Shown piece by piece: positions 15,878 to 25,498 of a DNA stretch of 64,000 nt (its first letter is position 1; each line of letters opens with the position of its first letter). The notes under the pieces were generated by a model. It was not told the DNA's origin. It saw only the letters and a program-made list of their open reading frames with translations, and searched no databases. The position numbers and the translations under genes were made by a program. Source of the DNA: an uncultured Haliea sp. (lineage in GTDB: Bacteria; Pseudomonadota; Gammaproteobacteria; Pseudomonadales; Halieaceae); assembly GCA_913061145.1 (NCBI GenBank), contig CAJXUQ010000001.1:186001-250000 (forward strand), read 5' to 3'.

Positions 15878-18009
15878 AAGAACCGGCATACAGGCGTTCC
15901 CGGACCACATCGAGGGCAGGAGCACTACTGGCCGCCCTGGGCCTGATTGCGGCCGGGGCGGCGGCAGAGGATACCCAAGACGCCGCACTGTCCACGCTGG
16001 CCGCTAGCGGTGAAGCCCTCTACGCAGAACACTGCGCCACCTGTCACGGCCTGACGCTGCGCGGCTCGGCCCACGGCAACACCCTGAAAGGGGCGGATTT
16101 TCTGGCGCAATGGGCCGGGCGCGAAGCCATGACCCTGCTGGCGTTCAATCGCGCCAATATGCCCCCCGGGGGCGCCGGGTCCCTGGAGGACGCGCAGCAT
16201 GCGGCCATCACGGCCTATCTCATCGACTCCAATCGTGAGGCCGGCGAGGTTGACCAGCGGCTGTTTGCCAGCGCTGACCAATTGGTGGGCGCAGCCGATG
16301 GCAGCACCGAAGTCTCCTGGGTCGCCTTTGACGGTGCAGGTTCCATCGATGCGGACGCGCGCACGCGCGGAGGCTTCCAGAACCGCAGCATCAGCGACTT
16401 TACACCCGTGACCGCAGAAGACCTGCGCAACCCGGCGGACGGTGATTGGCTGAGCTGGCGACGCACGCTCGATGGCCAGGGCTACAGCCCGCTCAGGCAG
16501 ATCAACCGCGACACGGTGGCCGGGTTGAAGCTGTCCTGGGTGATCACCATGCAGGACGGCAGTAACCAGCCAACACCGCTGGTGCACAATGGCATCATGT
16601 ACCTCACTCACCCCGGCAACGTGATACAGGCACTTGCCGCCGACACCGGGGAACTGATCTGGGAGTATGCCTACAGCTTCCCCGAGGCCTCTCGCACGCT
16701 GGGGGGCCCCACGCGCAACATCGCGATCTACGGGGACAAGCTCTACCTGGCCACCTACGACGCCGCCATCGTGGCGGTTGACGCACGCACGGGTGCCGAA
16801 GTGTGGCGCACGCCCAAGGCCGACTTCAACAAGGGCTACACACACACGGCGGGGCCCATCATCGGTGATGGCGTGGTGATCAGCGGCCTCAATGGCTGCG
16901 AGTGGTACAAGGAAGAAGGTTGCTTCATCACCGGCCACGATGCCGACACCGGAGAAGAGCTGTGGCGTACCTCCACCATCGCCCTGCCGGGCACGCCCGG
17001 TGGCGACACCTGGGCAGGCCTGCCCACGGAGATGCGCGCCGGCGGCGATACCTGGATAGCCGGCTCCTACGACCCGGAGCTCAAACTGTTCTTCATCGGC
17101 ACCTCGCAGGCAAAGCCCTGGGTGGCGTCAAGCCGCGGCATGAGCGCGACCGACGAGGCGCTGTATACCAACTCAACCCTGGCACTGCGGCCCGACACGG
17201 GTGAACTGGTGTGGCATTTCCAGCACATCGCCGGTGAAACCATTGATATGGAAGTGGGCTTTGAACGCGTCCTGATCGATGTAGACGGCAGGCCGCTGCT
17301 CTACACCATCGGCAAAGACGGGCTGCTCTGGAAGCTGGATCGCGCCACAGGTGCTTATGTCAACGTGGCTGAAACACTGCAACAGACCATCTACGCCGAG
17401 ATCGACAAGGCACGCGGCAAGGTGCGCTATCGCGATGATATCGTGGCGGCAGGCGTCGGCGACACGATTGAGGCCTGCCCCGGCATTTACGGCGGGCACA
17501 ACTGGCAGGCCTCGGCCTATAGCCCCGAAACCGGCAACCTGATCATTCCGCTGCACCAACTGTGTTCCGACATGATCGGGCGCGCGGTCGCCCAGGAACC
17601 GGGTTCCGGCGGGTACGGTGCAGACTCACGCACCTACCCCATGCCCGGCAGCAACGGCATGCTCGGACGGCTTGCCGCATGGGACGTACGCAGCATGGCC
17701 GAAAGCTGGGTTCACGAGCAGCGCGCCATGTTCCTGACGGGGGCGCTCACCACCGGTGGCGGGCTCGTGTTCATCGGCGACCTTGACCGCTACTTCAAAG
17801 CCTTCGACGTGAAAACCGGCGAATTGCTCTGGCAAACACGGTTGGGGGCACCACTACACGGCTACCCCATCAGCTACGCGGTGGACGGCAAGCAATACAT
17901 TGCGGTACCCACAGGCATTGGCGTGTTTCGCGCCATGACCGCCGTTGTCAGCCCGGAGATCTACCAGCCGACGGGCGGCGAGGCGCTGTATGTGTTTGAG
18001 GTGGAATAG
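15874..18009 (+). CDS. Cytochrome c-PQQ-dependent alcohol dehydrogenase-like protein
   Basis: A 711-residue exported protein: signal region to about 32, then an N-terminal class I cytochrome c domain (CATCH at 54-58, with a possible Met ligand in ANMPPGG), then an eight-bladed PQQ propeller from about 175. Propeller landmarks are [35 protein letters not shown] and repeated W-docking motifs such as [11 protein letters not shown]. The conserved metal-binding Asn segment GTGNP reads GTSQAKPW, so the Asn appears replaced. The vicinal CysCys pair of many PQQ enzymes is absent, although two Cys flank [11 protein letters not shown]. It would oxidise an alcohol in the periplasm and pass electrons to its own haem. 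No pqq biosynthesis genes are in the window. The substrate is unknown. Confidence 0.88.
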   Translation: MKEPAYRRSRTTSRAGALLAALGLIAAGAAAEDTQDAALSTLAASGEALYAEHCATCHGLTLRGSAHGNTLKGADFLAQWAGREAMTLLAFNRANMPPGGAGSLEDAQHAAITAYLIDSNREAGEVDQRLFASADQLVGAADGSTEVSWVAFDGAGSIDADARTRGGFQNRSISDFTPVTAEDLRNPADGDWLSWRRTLDGQGYSPLRQINRDTVAGLKLSWVITMQDGSNQPTPLVHNGIMYLTHPGNVIQALAADTGELIWEYAYSFPEASRTLGGPTRNIAIYGDKLYLATYDAAIVAVDARTGAEVWRTPKADFNKGYTHTAGPIIGDGVVISGLNGCEWYKEEGCFITGHDADTGEELWRTSTIALPGTPGGDTWAGLPTEMRAGGDTWIAGSYDPELKLFFIGTSQAKPWVASSRGMSATDEALYTNSTLALRPDTGELVWHFQHIAGETIDMEVGFERVLIDVDGRPLLYTIGKDGLLWKLDRATGAYVNVAETLQQTIYAEIDKARGKVRYRDDIVAAGVGDTIEACPGIYGGHNWQASAYSPETGNLIIPLHQLCSDMIGRAVAQEPGSGGYGADSRTYPMPGSNGMLGRLAAWDVRSMAESWVHEQRAMFLTGALTTGGGLVFIGDLDRYFKAFDVKTGELLWQTRLGAPLHGYPISYAVDGKQYIAVPTGIGVFRAMTAVVSPEIYQPTGGEALYVFEVE

Positions 18010-18122
18010 CCGCGAATAGACAAGAGCGCGGCCCGACCAGAAAAATAAATCACTCGTCGCCCTGATTCCAACGGGTTTGCCCATCATCGCACCAGGGGGA
18101 TGCCATGCTCTGGCCTACATTG

Positions 18123-18959
18123 TCACTCCGGCAATCCGGACTTGCCCGCCTCTCGAATCAGTGGCTGGTATTCAGCAAACGCCGGCCCCGCCACCGTCGC
18201 GCCGATTGTGAAGCCCGCATCAGTCGTGAGGGTATGTCCTGTGGTATAGCCAGATTCGTCACTCGCCAGCCATAGCGCGGCATTCGCGACATCTTCGGCC
18301 AACCCGGGACGACCGCGAAGGGGGGAAGCTTGCGCAAGCATTTCTTTCGCCTTGTCGATATTCTTGGGGTCGCCGGTGAGTACACTCGCCACCATAGGCG
18401 TGGCCATGGATGCCGCGGCAATCGCATTGACCCGCACATTGCTGCCTGCCAGCTCTGCGGCAAGGTTTTTGGTCAGTCCTACCACGCCATGTTTTGCCGC
18501 GGTATAGGCGTGCGGCCCCAGCCCGCCCATGAGTCCTGCTGTGCTGGCCATGCTGATTATGGAGCCGCTACCTTGAGGCTGCATGACACGCGCAGCGTGC
18601 TTTGCGCAGTAAAACGCACCGTTCAGGAGTACGTCTATGGTAAAACGCCATTCTGCACCCGGCGTCTGCGCAACAGGGCCAACCGACCCAACAATTCCTG
18701 CACTGTTGAACATGACATCCAGACGCCCAAAGTGCGTCGTCGCCGCATCTATGGCCGCGCTCACACTCTCTTCATCGGTGATATTGCAGTAGCTGAACAT
18801 TGCCTTGTCGCCGTATTTCTCAGCTAACGCATTGCCCTCCGCCTCTTGGATATCGCACAAAGTGACCCGACAACCCTCTTGAATAAACCGTTCCACAGCT
18901 GCAGCCCCGATTCCGCTTGCAGCGCCCGTAATCAATGCCACCTTTCCTGCCAATCTCAT
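18123..18959 (-). CDS. SDR-family oxidoreductase
   Basis: A 278-residue classical SDR. I use ATG 18959 (MRLAGKVALITGAASGIG) because an AG-rich ribosome site (GGAGATAG) precedes it and the longer frame runs into the terminator at 18986. The cofactor loop TGAASGIG, the acid CDIQ after beta-2 (suggesting NAD), NSAG, and the active-site Ser and YxxxK (AYTAAKHG) are all present. It is the last gene of the leftward group that starts at 22390, but a strong terminator lies just upstream, so its expression may depend on read-through. It probably oxidises a hydroxyl intermediate of the island's substrate. Confidence 0.9.
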   Translation of the reverse strand: MRLAGKVALITGAASGIGAAAVERFIQEGCRVTLCDIQEAEGNALAEKYGDKAMFSYCNITDEESVSAAIDAATTHFGRLDVMFNSAGIVGSVGPVAQTPGAEWRFTIDVLLNGAFYCAKHAARVMQPQGSGSIISMASTAGLMGGLGPHAYTAAKHGVVGLTKNLAAELAGSNVRVNAIAAASMATPMVASVLTGDPKNIDKAKEMLAQASPLRGRPGLAEDVANAALWLASDESGYTTGHTLTTDAGFTIGATVAGPAFAEYQPLIREAGKSGLPE

Positions 18960-18985
18960 GCCTGCTATCTCCACGTTACAGGTTG

Positions 18986-19009
18986 CAAAAAAAGGGGGCC
19001 GCAGCCCCC
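18986..19009 (-). terminator. Rho-independent terminator between NTF2-like gene and SDR
   Basis: On the minus strand GGGGGC and GCCCCC pair around a 4-base loop (TGCG) and are followed by seven T. It ends the 19583-19020 gene, or attenuates transcription into the SDR at 18959. Confidence 0.85.
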
Positions 19010-19019
19010 GCAAACTTCA

Positions 19020-19583
19020 TTACATTCGGTACAGGTAATCGTCGGGTGCTCGCTGCCCCACCGTCTCCGGCGCAATGCTGCCAAACCCGCGCGACTGGGC
19101 CGGTTCCAGCCGCGTCCAGTCGGTCATTCCAACCCTGCGCACGATGCGCCATTCACCGTCGCGCAGCGCAAAGTGGTCCAGATAACGCCCTCCGACGAAA
19201 TAGTCCATCTCGTTATCGAACGCATCCGGGCCCGCCAATGGGTCACCGACTGGTCGCATGCGGTGAAACGCGGTGAAGTAGGTTTCAGCTCTCGCTTTAT
19301 CCGGTCCATCCAGCTCTACAAGTATGTTTCCCAGATGGTGGTGCGTGCGGCTGTGCGCCGATAGCACGCCCAACGCAAACGCCACAAAATCACCAGGCTG
19401 CTCCGCGGTGGACGGACGTGAAGGATCAGAAGATGGCCCCTCGAAGAAATGGTGATGCTCCGAGCCCGGATGGAAGACGCTGCGCAGCAGCACTTCGTCC
19501 ATCCGGTCCAGAGCCCGCGCGTAGCGGACGATCACTTCCGTGATCGCCTGCTTCGCGAGCAACTCCTGCAACTGTTCGTTCAT
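19020..19583 (-). CDS. NTF2/SnoaL-like protein
   Basis: A 187-residue cone-shaped NTF2-like protein: an N-terminal helical start (LLAKQAITEVIVRYARALDRMD), then beta strands (HHHLGNILVELDG, NEMDYFVGGRYLDHFALRDGEWRIVRRVGMTDW). This pattern is common to SnoaL-type small proteins beside SDRs and acyl-CoA genes in catabolic islands, where some are isomerases or dehydratases and many are uncharacterised. It starts 8 bases after the TonB receptor stop and ends in a strong terminator. The exact reaction is unknown. Confidence 0.85.
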   Translation of the reverse strand: MNEQLQELLAKQAITEVIVRYARALDRMDEVLLRSVFHPGSEHHHFFEGPSSDPSRPSTAEQPGDFVAFALGVLSAHSRTHHHLGNILVELDGPDKARAETYFTAFHRMRPVGDPLAGPDAFDNEMDYFVGGRYLDHFALRDGEWRIVRRVGMTDWTRLEPAQSRGFGSIAPETVGQRAPDDYLYRM

Positions 19584-19591
19584 CGCGACAA

Positions 19592-21838
19592 TCAGTTGTT
19601 GAAGTTATAAACCACCTCGAACCCGTAGGTACGCGGTGGACGGGTAGCAGCGTAAGACCAGAGGCCAGCCACTTCATAGCCGTGCGTGTAGCCGTCTTCA
19701 TCTGTCAGGTTGCGGCCGAACAGACTGAACGTCAGGTTGTTAACGGCGTAGTTCACTGATGCGTCCACAATCCCCTGGCTATCGTTTGCCAGTTCGGCGT
19801 TGTTGGTGGCGTTGGTGAAGTGCGAGCCAATGTAACGATACGCGCCGCGTACCCAGGCGTTACCTCCCGCCACATCCCACTCGTAGGTGGCATCGACGGT
19901 ACCGGTAAATTCTGGAGCACGGCGGAACTCCAGTCCACTGAGATCCGTAATGGAGCCTTCAACATCGGTATAGACAAAGTCGTCATACTCCGAGTCGAGG
20001 TACCCCAGGTTGGCGCGAACACTGAGATTGTCACTCAGATAGGCCTGCATCTCCAGCTCAATGCCTTGAATGGTTGCGGAAGACGGATTGATAACTACAG
20101 TCTTCTGCCCAGTGTCGGTTTCACTGGAGGGTAATTGCAGCTCCTCCTGCTTATCCTTGTAATCCATGGTAAACAGGGTGGCATTCAGACGCAGTCGATT
20201 ATCCAGCAGTTCGCTTTTCACGCCGATCTCGTAGTTATCGATCGTCTCTGGATCGTAGGGCTGAATCGCTTCCTCCAGGCTCGCAACGCGGCCATTGAAA
20301 CCACCAGCCCGATAGCCCTTGGAGTAGGTTGCGTAGAACATCACATCATCGGTCATGTTATAGCGCAGGCCCACTTTGGGAGTGAACTCGTCCCACTTCT
20401 CGCTGGGATGTTGACCCGGGATGGTGTTCACCTCGCCAAACTGACGTGAGGTCTTCTCATCTTCTGTGTACCGTCCGCCCACGGTGAGCACCCACTGATC
20501 AGCAAAGCGATAGTCTGCTTCGAAGAATGCAGCAACCGACTCGGTTTCCTGTTGGGTGGTCTGGGGAATATCCAGAATCAAACCGGGAACCGCAAAGCCG
20601 ATATAGCTCCGCATGCGGCTTTCATACTCGGAATCCCAGAAGAACAGCCCACCGACGACGTTAAATGCACCGCCGTTGTCATAGGTAAGCCGCAGTTCGT
20701 GGCTCTGCTGCTCGAACTCGCCCGGGCGGTCCGTGTGATACAACAGCTCCGGAGTACCGTCCCAATCCTGCAGACTGGCTTCATCAGACTCCCAGGAACC
20801 AAAGATATAGTCAAAGCGCAGCGCATCGCTGATTTCCCAGCGCGCTTCCAGAATGTGCGTGTCCGTATCAAAGAACGCATCCATAAAGGAGTCGTCAACG
20901 GCATCGACAGGGGTAATATTTGTCTCAAAGCTCGGCGGCACTGGCGGACGGCCACCGCCGCCGGCGACGCCGTTACGGTCACCGGTGATGGTCGAATTGA
21001 CACTCGGTGAACAGTAGCCATAGGCAACACAGAACAGCTGATCAGGACGGGTTGCATTCACCAATGCGGGCGTGTCCTGATCCAGTCGTTCCATAGTGTA
21101 GCTATACTCAAGTTCCAGCGTATCCGTGGCGTTCCAGAGCGCGTTGAAACCGAGTGACTCGTAATCCTGACGACCCTGATCACCACGCACAGTAACGTTG
21201 TCGTAGTAACCTTCACCCTGGTCGCGCTTGGCGCCGGTCAATTTGATAGCCAGGTCATCGGTAACCGCAAAATTGAAGACGCCGTCAACGTAGTAGGTGT
21301 CAAAGTTCTCGACACCGGCTCGGAAACGGCCTCCTAATTCACCCGTGGGTTGAGTGCGAGTGATATTGATCAGGCCACCCACGGTGTTGCGGCCAAACAG
21401 CGTGCCTTGAGGACCGCGCAATACCTCTACACGCGCAATATCGATACCGCGCAACAACGCACCCGCGTTGGACCCGAGAAATACACCATCGACGCTTACA
21501 CCGACGGCTGGGTCAAAGTTCTTCTCCAGATCGGCGATACCAACGCCGCGGATATAAATCGCTGCTGTGCCACCGGGGCCCTGCCCGGTGTCATCGATAA
21601 TGACGTTGGGAGCAATATTGGCGAGGTCCTGAATATCCCGCGCAAACTGACGCTGGATTTCGGTTTCGCTCAGCGCGCTGACCGCGAGGCCAACGTCCTG
21701 CATGCTCTCCTCTCGCTTACGCGCTGTGACGGTGATTTCCTCCAGCACCCCCGGCGCTGCGGATACGACGGCAGGCGCGGAAACGCCCACCGAGGCGGCG
21801 GCTATGGCGGCGAACAAAATGCTGCGTTGTGTCTTCAT
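19592..21838 (-). CDS. TonB-dependent outer-membrane receptor
   Basis: A 748-residue receptor. A signal peptide ends near VVSAAPG, then comes a TonB box-like segment (LEEITVTARKREESMQDV). The plug domain contains IYIRGVGIADLEKNFDPAVGV and VEVLRGPQGTLFGRNTVGGLINI, and a 22-strand barrel follows, ending with a family-typical aromatic tail (TYGFEVVYNFNN). It belongs to the IroC/FecA-like receptor group abundant in bacteria that take up large hydrophobic or aromatic compounds. The ATG at 21838 has GAGGAG 9 bases upstream. It is probably cotranscribed with the NTF2-like gene 21905-22390. I infer that it imports the island's substrate. Confidence 0.92.
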   Translation of the reverse strand: MKTQRSILFAAIAAASVGVSAPAVVSAAPGVLEEITVTARKREESMQDVGLAVSALSETEIQRQFARDIQDLANIAPNVIIDDTGQGPGGTAAIYIRGVGIADLEKNFDPAVGVSVDGVFLGSNAGALLRGIDIARVEVLRGPQGTLFGRNTVGGLINITRTQPTGELGGRFRAGVENFDTYYVDGVFNFAVTDDLAIKLTGAKRDQGEGYYDNVTVRGDQGRQDYESLGFNALWNATDTLELEYSYTMERLDQDTPALVNATRPDQLFCVAYGYCSPSVNSTITGDRNGVAGGGGRPPVPPSFETNITPVDAVDDSFMDAFFDTDTHILEARWEISDALRFDYIFGSWESDEASLQDWDGTPELLYHTDRPGEFEQQSHELRLTYDNGGAFNVVGGLFFWDSEYESRMRSYIGFAVPGLILDIPQTTQQETESVAAFFEADYRFADQWVLTVGGRYTEDEKTSRQFGEVNTIPGQHPSEKWDEFTPKVGLRYNMTDDVMFYATYSKGYRAGGFNGRVASLEEAIQPYDPETIDNYEIGVKSELLDNRLRLNATLFTMDYKDKQEELQLPSSETDTGQKTVVINPSSATIQGIELEMQAYLSDNLSVRANLGYLDSEYDDFVYTDVEGSITDLSGLEFRRAPEFTGTVDATYEWDVAGGNAWVRGAYRYIGSHFTNATNNAELANDSQGIVDASVNYAVNNLTFSLFGRNLTDEDGYTHGYEVAGLWSYAATRPPRTYGFEVVYNFNN

Positions 21839-21904
21839 GGAACGTCTCCTCGACGAGTTTGTTAATAGTCTTATCGATCGTTGTTGAGCAGGTCAGGGTC
21901 TCTT

Positions 21905-22390
21905 TCAGCCCTGCGGCGCCTTCAGCGGAGCGCCGGGTATTGGGTTGAAGTAATGGATCTGCACGTCACGCTGGACAATCTTCCAGCGCCCCGCGGTGCG
22001 CCGCAGGGTGTCGCTGTAGGTCGCGCCGACCATCTGGCAGTCGGTATCGCCGGTCAGCGTGCCGATGCAGTCGACATCACAGACGCAGGTTGCGTTATCC
22101 GCGTCCTGAAAGTGCACGATATGGTTGGTCGAGAGGTGATGGGACTCCTCCCAGGCCGGCCAGAGCACATCCAGCACGGCCTCGCGGATGCCCGCGTGGC
22201 CACGGAAAGTGCCGAAGGGCGGGCCGATATTCCACACGCAATCCTCACTCCAGATAGCGAGGAAGCGGTCGAAATCCCGCTTGTCAAAGCCGTGGCAATA
22301 ATCCGATGTCAAGTCGACGATATGCTGCCGACTTTCCAACTGGTCCACCCGGGCTGCGAGCGCCGCCAGCGTGTCGCGGTCTTCGGACAT
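21905..22390 (-). CDS. NTF2/SnoaL-like protein, first gene of an operator-controlled operon
   Basis: A 161-residue SnoaL_4-type protein. ATG 22390 is chosen because CGAGG precedes it by 8 bases; the longer frame would run through the leader and operator region. Visible are LESRQHIVDLTSDYCHGFDKRDFDRFLAIWSEDC split as the N-terminal helix pair, FRGHAGIREAVLDV, and late strands DVDCIGTLTGD and GRWKIVQRDVQIHYF. Its His and Asp set resembles bile-acid 7-alpha-dehydratase/SnoaL-like pockets, so a dehydratase or hydroxylase-like role is possible. It heads the operon 22390-19020, with the 19-base operator 77 bases upstream. Confidence 0.85.
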   Translation of the reverse strand: MSEDRDTLAALAARVDQLESRQHIVDLTSDYCHGFDKRDFDRFLAIWSEDCVWNIGPPFGTFRGHAGIREAVLDVLWPAWEESHHLSTNHIVHFQDADNATCVCDVDCIGTLTGDTDCQMVGATYSDTLRRTAGRWKIVQRDVQIHYFNPIPGAPLKAPQG

Positions 22391-22466
22391 GTCGTACCTC
22401 GTGCCATTCTTATCATTAATATTTTTACGCTGTGCCATGCACTCGATGCAGTCGAAATGCAATTAG

Positions 22467-22485
22467 CTTGTTTGCGTCTAGCAAG
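22467..22485 (-). promoter_or_regulatory. 19-base TetR-type operator, copy 2
   Basis: CTTGTTTGCGTCTAGCAAG: the outer CTTG and CAAG are perfect inverted arms, and the inner bases are partly symmetric about the central G. Read in the direction of the controlled operon (minus strand), it matches copy 1 except for one end base. It is 77 bases upstream of the ATG at 22390. Confidence 0.8.
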
Positions 22486-22613
22486 TGTAGTGATATTCGA
22501 GAGCGAGTCAAGCGCTGCCGGCAATCGCGGCCAGCGCCGGAACCCGGTAATAATTCACAAATGTGGTATCTCGCTGGAACACCCTGGAGGCGTGACAGTG
22601 AGGCTGTGGCGGT

Positions 22614-22639
22614 GCCTGCGTGAAGAGCCTCACGCAGGC
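22614..22639 (-). terminator. Hairpin downstream of the PVADH-like gene
   Basis: GCCTGCGTG and CACGCAGGC form a perfect 9-base-pair stem with an 8-base loop, 13 bases after the stop codon at 22652. The T-tract is missing, so it is a likely but not certain terminator separating this operon from the operator-driven one. Confidence 0.55.
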
Positions 22640-22651
22640 GCCACCGGCGGA

Positions 22652-24502
22652 TCAGGGGGTTTTGGGACCGAATGCCAGGAACACATTCCCGGGCATGTGG
22701 AAATAGATGCCGTATCCGGAATTAACGAACATCATGCCGTCGCTGAATACTGGCCCTGCTGCGCCACCAAAGGAGCCACCCTGGGCCGTGCCGCCGTCAG
22801 TGGTGGGAAATGAGCGAACACTGTCGTAGGACCAGAGCACCTTGCCCGTTGCCTTGTCGTAGACGCGCAACACACCGTCCATGGCGCCGGCTACTACTCC
22901 ACCTTCAATGGCGGATGCCGCTGCAGAGAGGCCTGGCTGGCAGAATTCACGCCCCTTACACAGGTCCTCCGCCGGCGTGTACCAGAGCACGTCGCCATTG
23001 CGAATATCCACAGCATACATGCCCGGGAGTGGTTTCCCCGGCCAACGAGGGCCACCGTCAAAATCCGACATCGGCACATAGAGCACATCGCCATCGAGCG
23101 CCATGCCAAAATGCACGCCGCCCTGTATGCCACCGCGGCCCAGTTTCTTCTGCCAGACAATGGCCCCACCATTCGCCGGGTCCAGTGCGTAGACATCGCC
23201 GGACTTCTGCCCGGCCAGCACCAGATCGCGCCCTTCTGAGGTGGTTGCCAGCAAGGTTGCCGCACCGAAGTCATAATCCGGGCCATCCTCCGGTGGGCAG
23301 TTTATGCGCTCCTCAGTCTCACAACCCATATTCCAGGCATCCCCGGCCGTCATCTGCTGACTCCAGACAATCGAACCGTCCTCCAGGCTCAGGGCGAGAA
23401 TGGCATCACTGGTGTCGTTGGCCGGAGAGGAATAATTCTCCCCGGTGCCGACATACATCACGCCGCGCGCAATATCCAGCGCGGGTGTATTCCACACCGG
23501 CGAGCCCGAGGGGGCGATGCGATCTGTACCCACCGCATTTTTGCCAACCACCGCGGGGGGTTCCGCAATCGTGTAGCTGGTGTGCAGTTTCTCACCGTTG
23601 AGTGCGTCGTATACCGCGACGCCACCGCGGAAGGTACAGCAGGCATAGCCGGGGTCCGCTGCCGCAGTGACCTCAAGTGAGGACAGCGGCACATATAGAC
23701 GACCATCGTGCAATGCGGGGGAAGCCGTAAGCGTCAGGCTGGGATGATCATCCGGCCTGTCGCGCCAGGCAAGCTCCCCAGTTACTGCATTCAGCGCATA
23801 GACATTGCCAACCAGGTCGCCGAAATACAGCAGTGGTGGCGATTTCGCCTCTGGCCCCCAGTCGGCGACAACGATGCCGTTACGCACTTCCGCTACCGTC
23901 GAAAACCGCCAGCGAATACAGCCCGTGGTTTTATCCAGTGCGTATACGGTGCCGTCCTGGCTGCCAATAAATATAGCGCCTCCAGCAATGGCAGGCTGAG
24001 AGCGCGCCCGTAACGCGCCGGGAAAGGCGAAGGCCCATTTAAGCTCGAGCTCGCCCATGCCTGCGGCCGTGATGCCGGCTATTTCCGGCCGATAGTAACG
24101 GTGGTTACCCAGATTGACGCCCCACCCAGCGGTGTCCGGCCGGGCACTGAAGTCGAACGCGGACTGCTCGGCGGTGCACTGCGGCGCCATACTGGACATG
24201 GCGGCTTCCGCCAGACTGTGGCCAGAGAGGTACTCAGCCAGCGACCGCTGCTGGGCGTCGCTCATTGCCGCCGCCTGCGTTTGCATCACGCCGCCCTGCA
24301 TCGCCCGCAGAATTGAGGTCGGTGGCATGATCTGCAGCAGGCTCAGCTGCGGTGCCTTTGCCACACCCCCTTCATGGCAGCTGGCACAATGCTGTTGGTA
24401 CAGCGCTGCGCCATCCAGCTCCTGGTCTGGAGGCACGTCGGCGTGGGACAACGGCGCCAGAAGCAACGTGGCCAAGAGCGCGATAGATACCGGGTTTTTC
24501 AT
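22652..24502 (-). CDS. Cytochrome c-PQQ dehydrogenase of the polyvinyl-alcohol dehydrogenase type
   Basis: A 616-residue exported protein: signal peptide (MKNPVSIALLATLLLAPLSHA), cytochrome c with CASCH (39-43), then a PQQ propeller. Motifs include SQDGTVYALDKTTGCIRWRF, FGDLVGNVYALNAVTGELAW and SPVWNTPALD, and the vicinal disulfide CC in PGYACCTFRGG that is typical of PQQ enzymes. Haem first, propeller second and about 620 residues match periplasmic PVA dehydrogenase-type enzymes that oxidise secondary alcohols. It shares a 4-base overlap with the upstream GST gene. Together with 15874-18009 it gives the island two different haem-PQQ dehydrogenases. The natural substrate is unknown. Confidence 0.9.
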   Translation of the reverse strand: MKNPVSIALLATLLLAPLSHADVPPDQELDGAALYQQHCASCHEGGVAKAPQLSLLQIMPPTSILRAMQGGVMQTQAAAMSDAQQRSLAEYLSGHSLAEAAMSSMAPQCTAEQSAFDFSARPDTAGWGVNLGNHRYYRPEIAGITAAGMGELELKWAFAFPGALRARSQPAIAGGAIFIGSQDGTVYALDKTTGCIRWRFSTVAEVRNGIVVADWGPEAKSPPLLYFGDLVGNVYALNAVTGELAWRDRPDDHPSLTLTASPALHDGRLYVPLSSLEVTAAADPGYACCTFRGGVAVYDALNGEKLHTSYTIAEPPAVVGKNAVGTDRIAPSGSPVWNTPALDIARGVMYVGTGENYSSPANDTSDAILALSLEDGSIVWSQQMTAGDAWNMGCETEERINCPPEDGPDYDFGAATLLATTSEGRDLVLAGQKSGDVYALDPANGGAIVWQKKLGRGGIQGGVHFGMALDGDVLYVPMSDFDGGPRWPGKPLPGMYAVDIRNGDVLWYTPAEDLCKGREFCQPGLSAAASAIEGGVVAGAMDGVLRVYDKATGKVLWSYDSVRSFPTTDGGTAQGGSFGGAAGPVFSDGMMFVNSGYGIYFHMPGNVFLAFGPKTP

Positions 24503-25425
24503 TCCAGGGGCTCCACGCGATAGCCGGCGCGAGGAAAGTGCACCACCACCTCCCCGGCTCGCGAATCAGTTCTAGAAATGGCAATGTCCTCACTGGTGAG
24601 CCGTATCAGCTCACCCGCGACCGGCACCGCGCCGTAATCTTCCGGCGTGACGGTAACCGCGCTGCCCTGCTGCACACCCGGCAGGTGCGCCGCGGAAACT
24701 GCCGCCTCTACCGTAGAGCGGGATTCGCGGGCCACCATCAGCGCCGATTCCGCATCCAGTTCCTCGCGCTTGCCGTGGCCAAGTGCCTTGACCCGTTGCT
24801 CCCAGCCGGCCAACCAGCGCCACTGCGTCAGCAGAGCGTCACCATCGCGGATATTGCCGCGACACATCCACACCGGAAAATAGCCCAGAATATCCGCCCA
24901 GGACGGCGCGTCACCCAACACATAGGGCCGACCGTCGGCCAGCATGCTGTCGAGCAGGTGCAACTGCGCCTCGAAGGCTGCGTACAGATGCGGCAGCTGC
25001 GCATCCAGTGTGCTGAAATCGAGGAAATTAAAAAAAGCCTTGCGATCCTTGAGGATGGCTTCGGGCAAGCCCTCGTTGGTGCCCATGGAGAGGCCAGCAC
25101 CGGGGCGAAAGAAGACGCTGTCGCTCCAGGCGGACAGGGCCAGACAGATGCCCCGGCTCGCCCCCGGGAACAGTGACGGTCGTTCCGGAAACCTTGACTC
25201 CAGTTCCCGGGCTATACGCTGCGTATCACAGTAAACATCGGCGCCAATTTGCAACACCGGGGTTTTCCGGTAACCACCGGTGAGGGCGGTGAGGTCCGGC
25301 TTGGGGATGACCAGCGGAATCTCCACTGACCGCCACGCCAGCCCCTTGAGCCCCAGCGCCAGACGAATCTTTTCGGCGAAGGGGGATATGTCGAAGTGGT
25401 GAAGTATCAGCTCCATGACTGGCAT
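24499..25425 (-). CDS. Glutathione S-transferase-like protein with C-terminal extension
   Basis: A 308-residue protein. The thioredoxin-like N-domain (about 1-80: LILHHFDISPFAEKIRLALGLKGLAW, YRKTPVLQIG, YCDTQRIARELE) is a clear GST fold with the cis-Pro and the DTQ/S glutathione site. An all-helical domain follows (APSWADILGYFPVWM), and then about 80 extra residues form a beta-rich tail (VTVTPEDYGAVPVAGELIRLTSEDIAI). The tail is unusual for GSTs. A start at internal ATG 25416 is also possible. It overlaps the PQQ dehydrogenase by 4 bases. It may conjugate or isomerise a reactive intermediate. Confidence 0.85.
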   Translation of the reverse strand: MPVMELILHHFDISPFAEKIRLALGLKGLAWRSVEIPLVIPKPDLTALTGGYRKTPVLQIGADVYCDTQRIARELESRFPERPSLFPGASRGICLALSAWSDSVFFRPGAGLSMGTNEGLPEAILKDRKAFFNFLDFSTLDAQLPHLYAAFEAQLHLLDSMLADGRPYVLGDAPSWADILGYFPVWMCRGNIRDGDALLTQWRWLAGWEQRVKALGHGKREELDAESALMVARESRSTVEAAVSAAHLPGVQQGSAVTVTPEDYGAVPVAGELIRLTSEDIAISRTDSRAGEVVVHFPRAGYRVEPLE

Positions 25426-25453
25426 CTCGTCTGTAGCGGTTGCAGTTCAAGGC

Positions 25454-25480
25454 AAAAAAAGGGCCGACAAGGCCGGCCCT
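25454..25480 (-). terminator. Rho-independent terminator after TonB receptor 25499-27955
   Basis: On the minus strand AGGGCCG pairs with CGGCCCT around a 7-base loop, followed directly by seven T. It begins 19 bases after the TAA/TGA region of the receptor gene and separates it from the GST operon. Confidence 0.9.
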
Positions 25481-25498
25481 CAAGTACCGCAAACCGAA

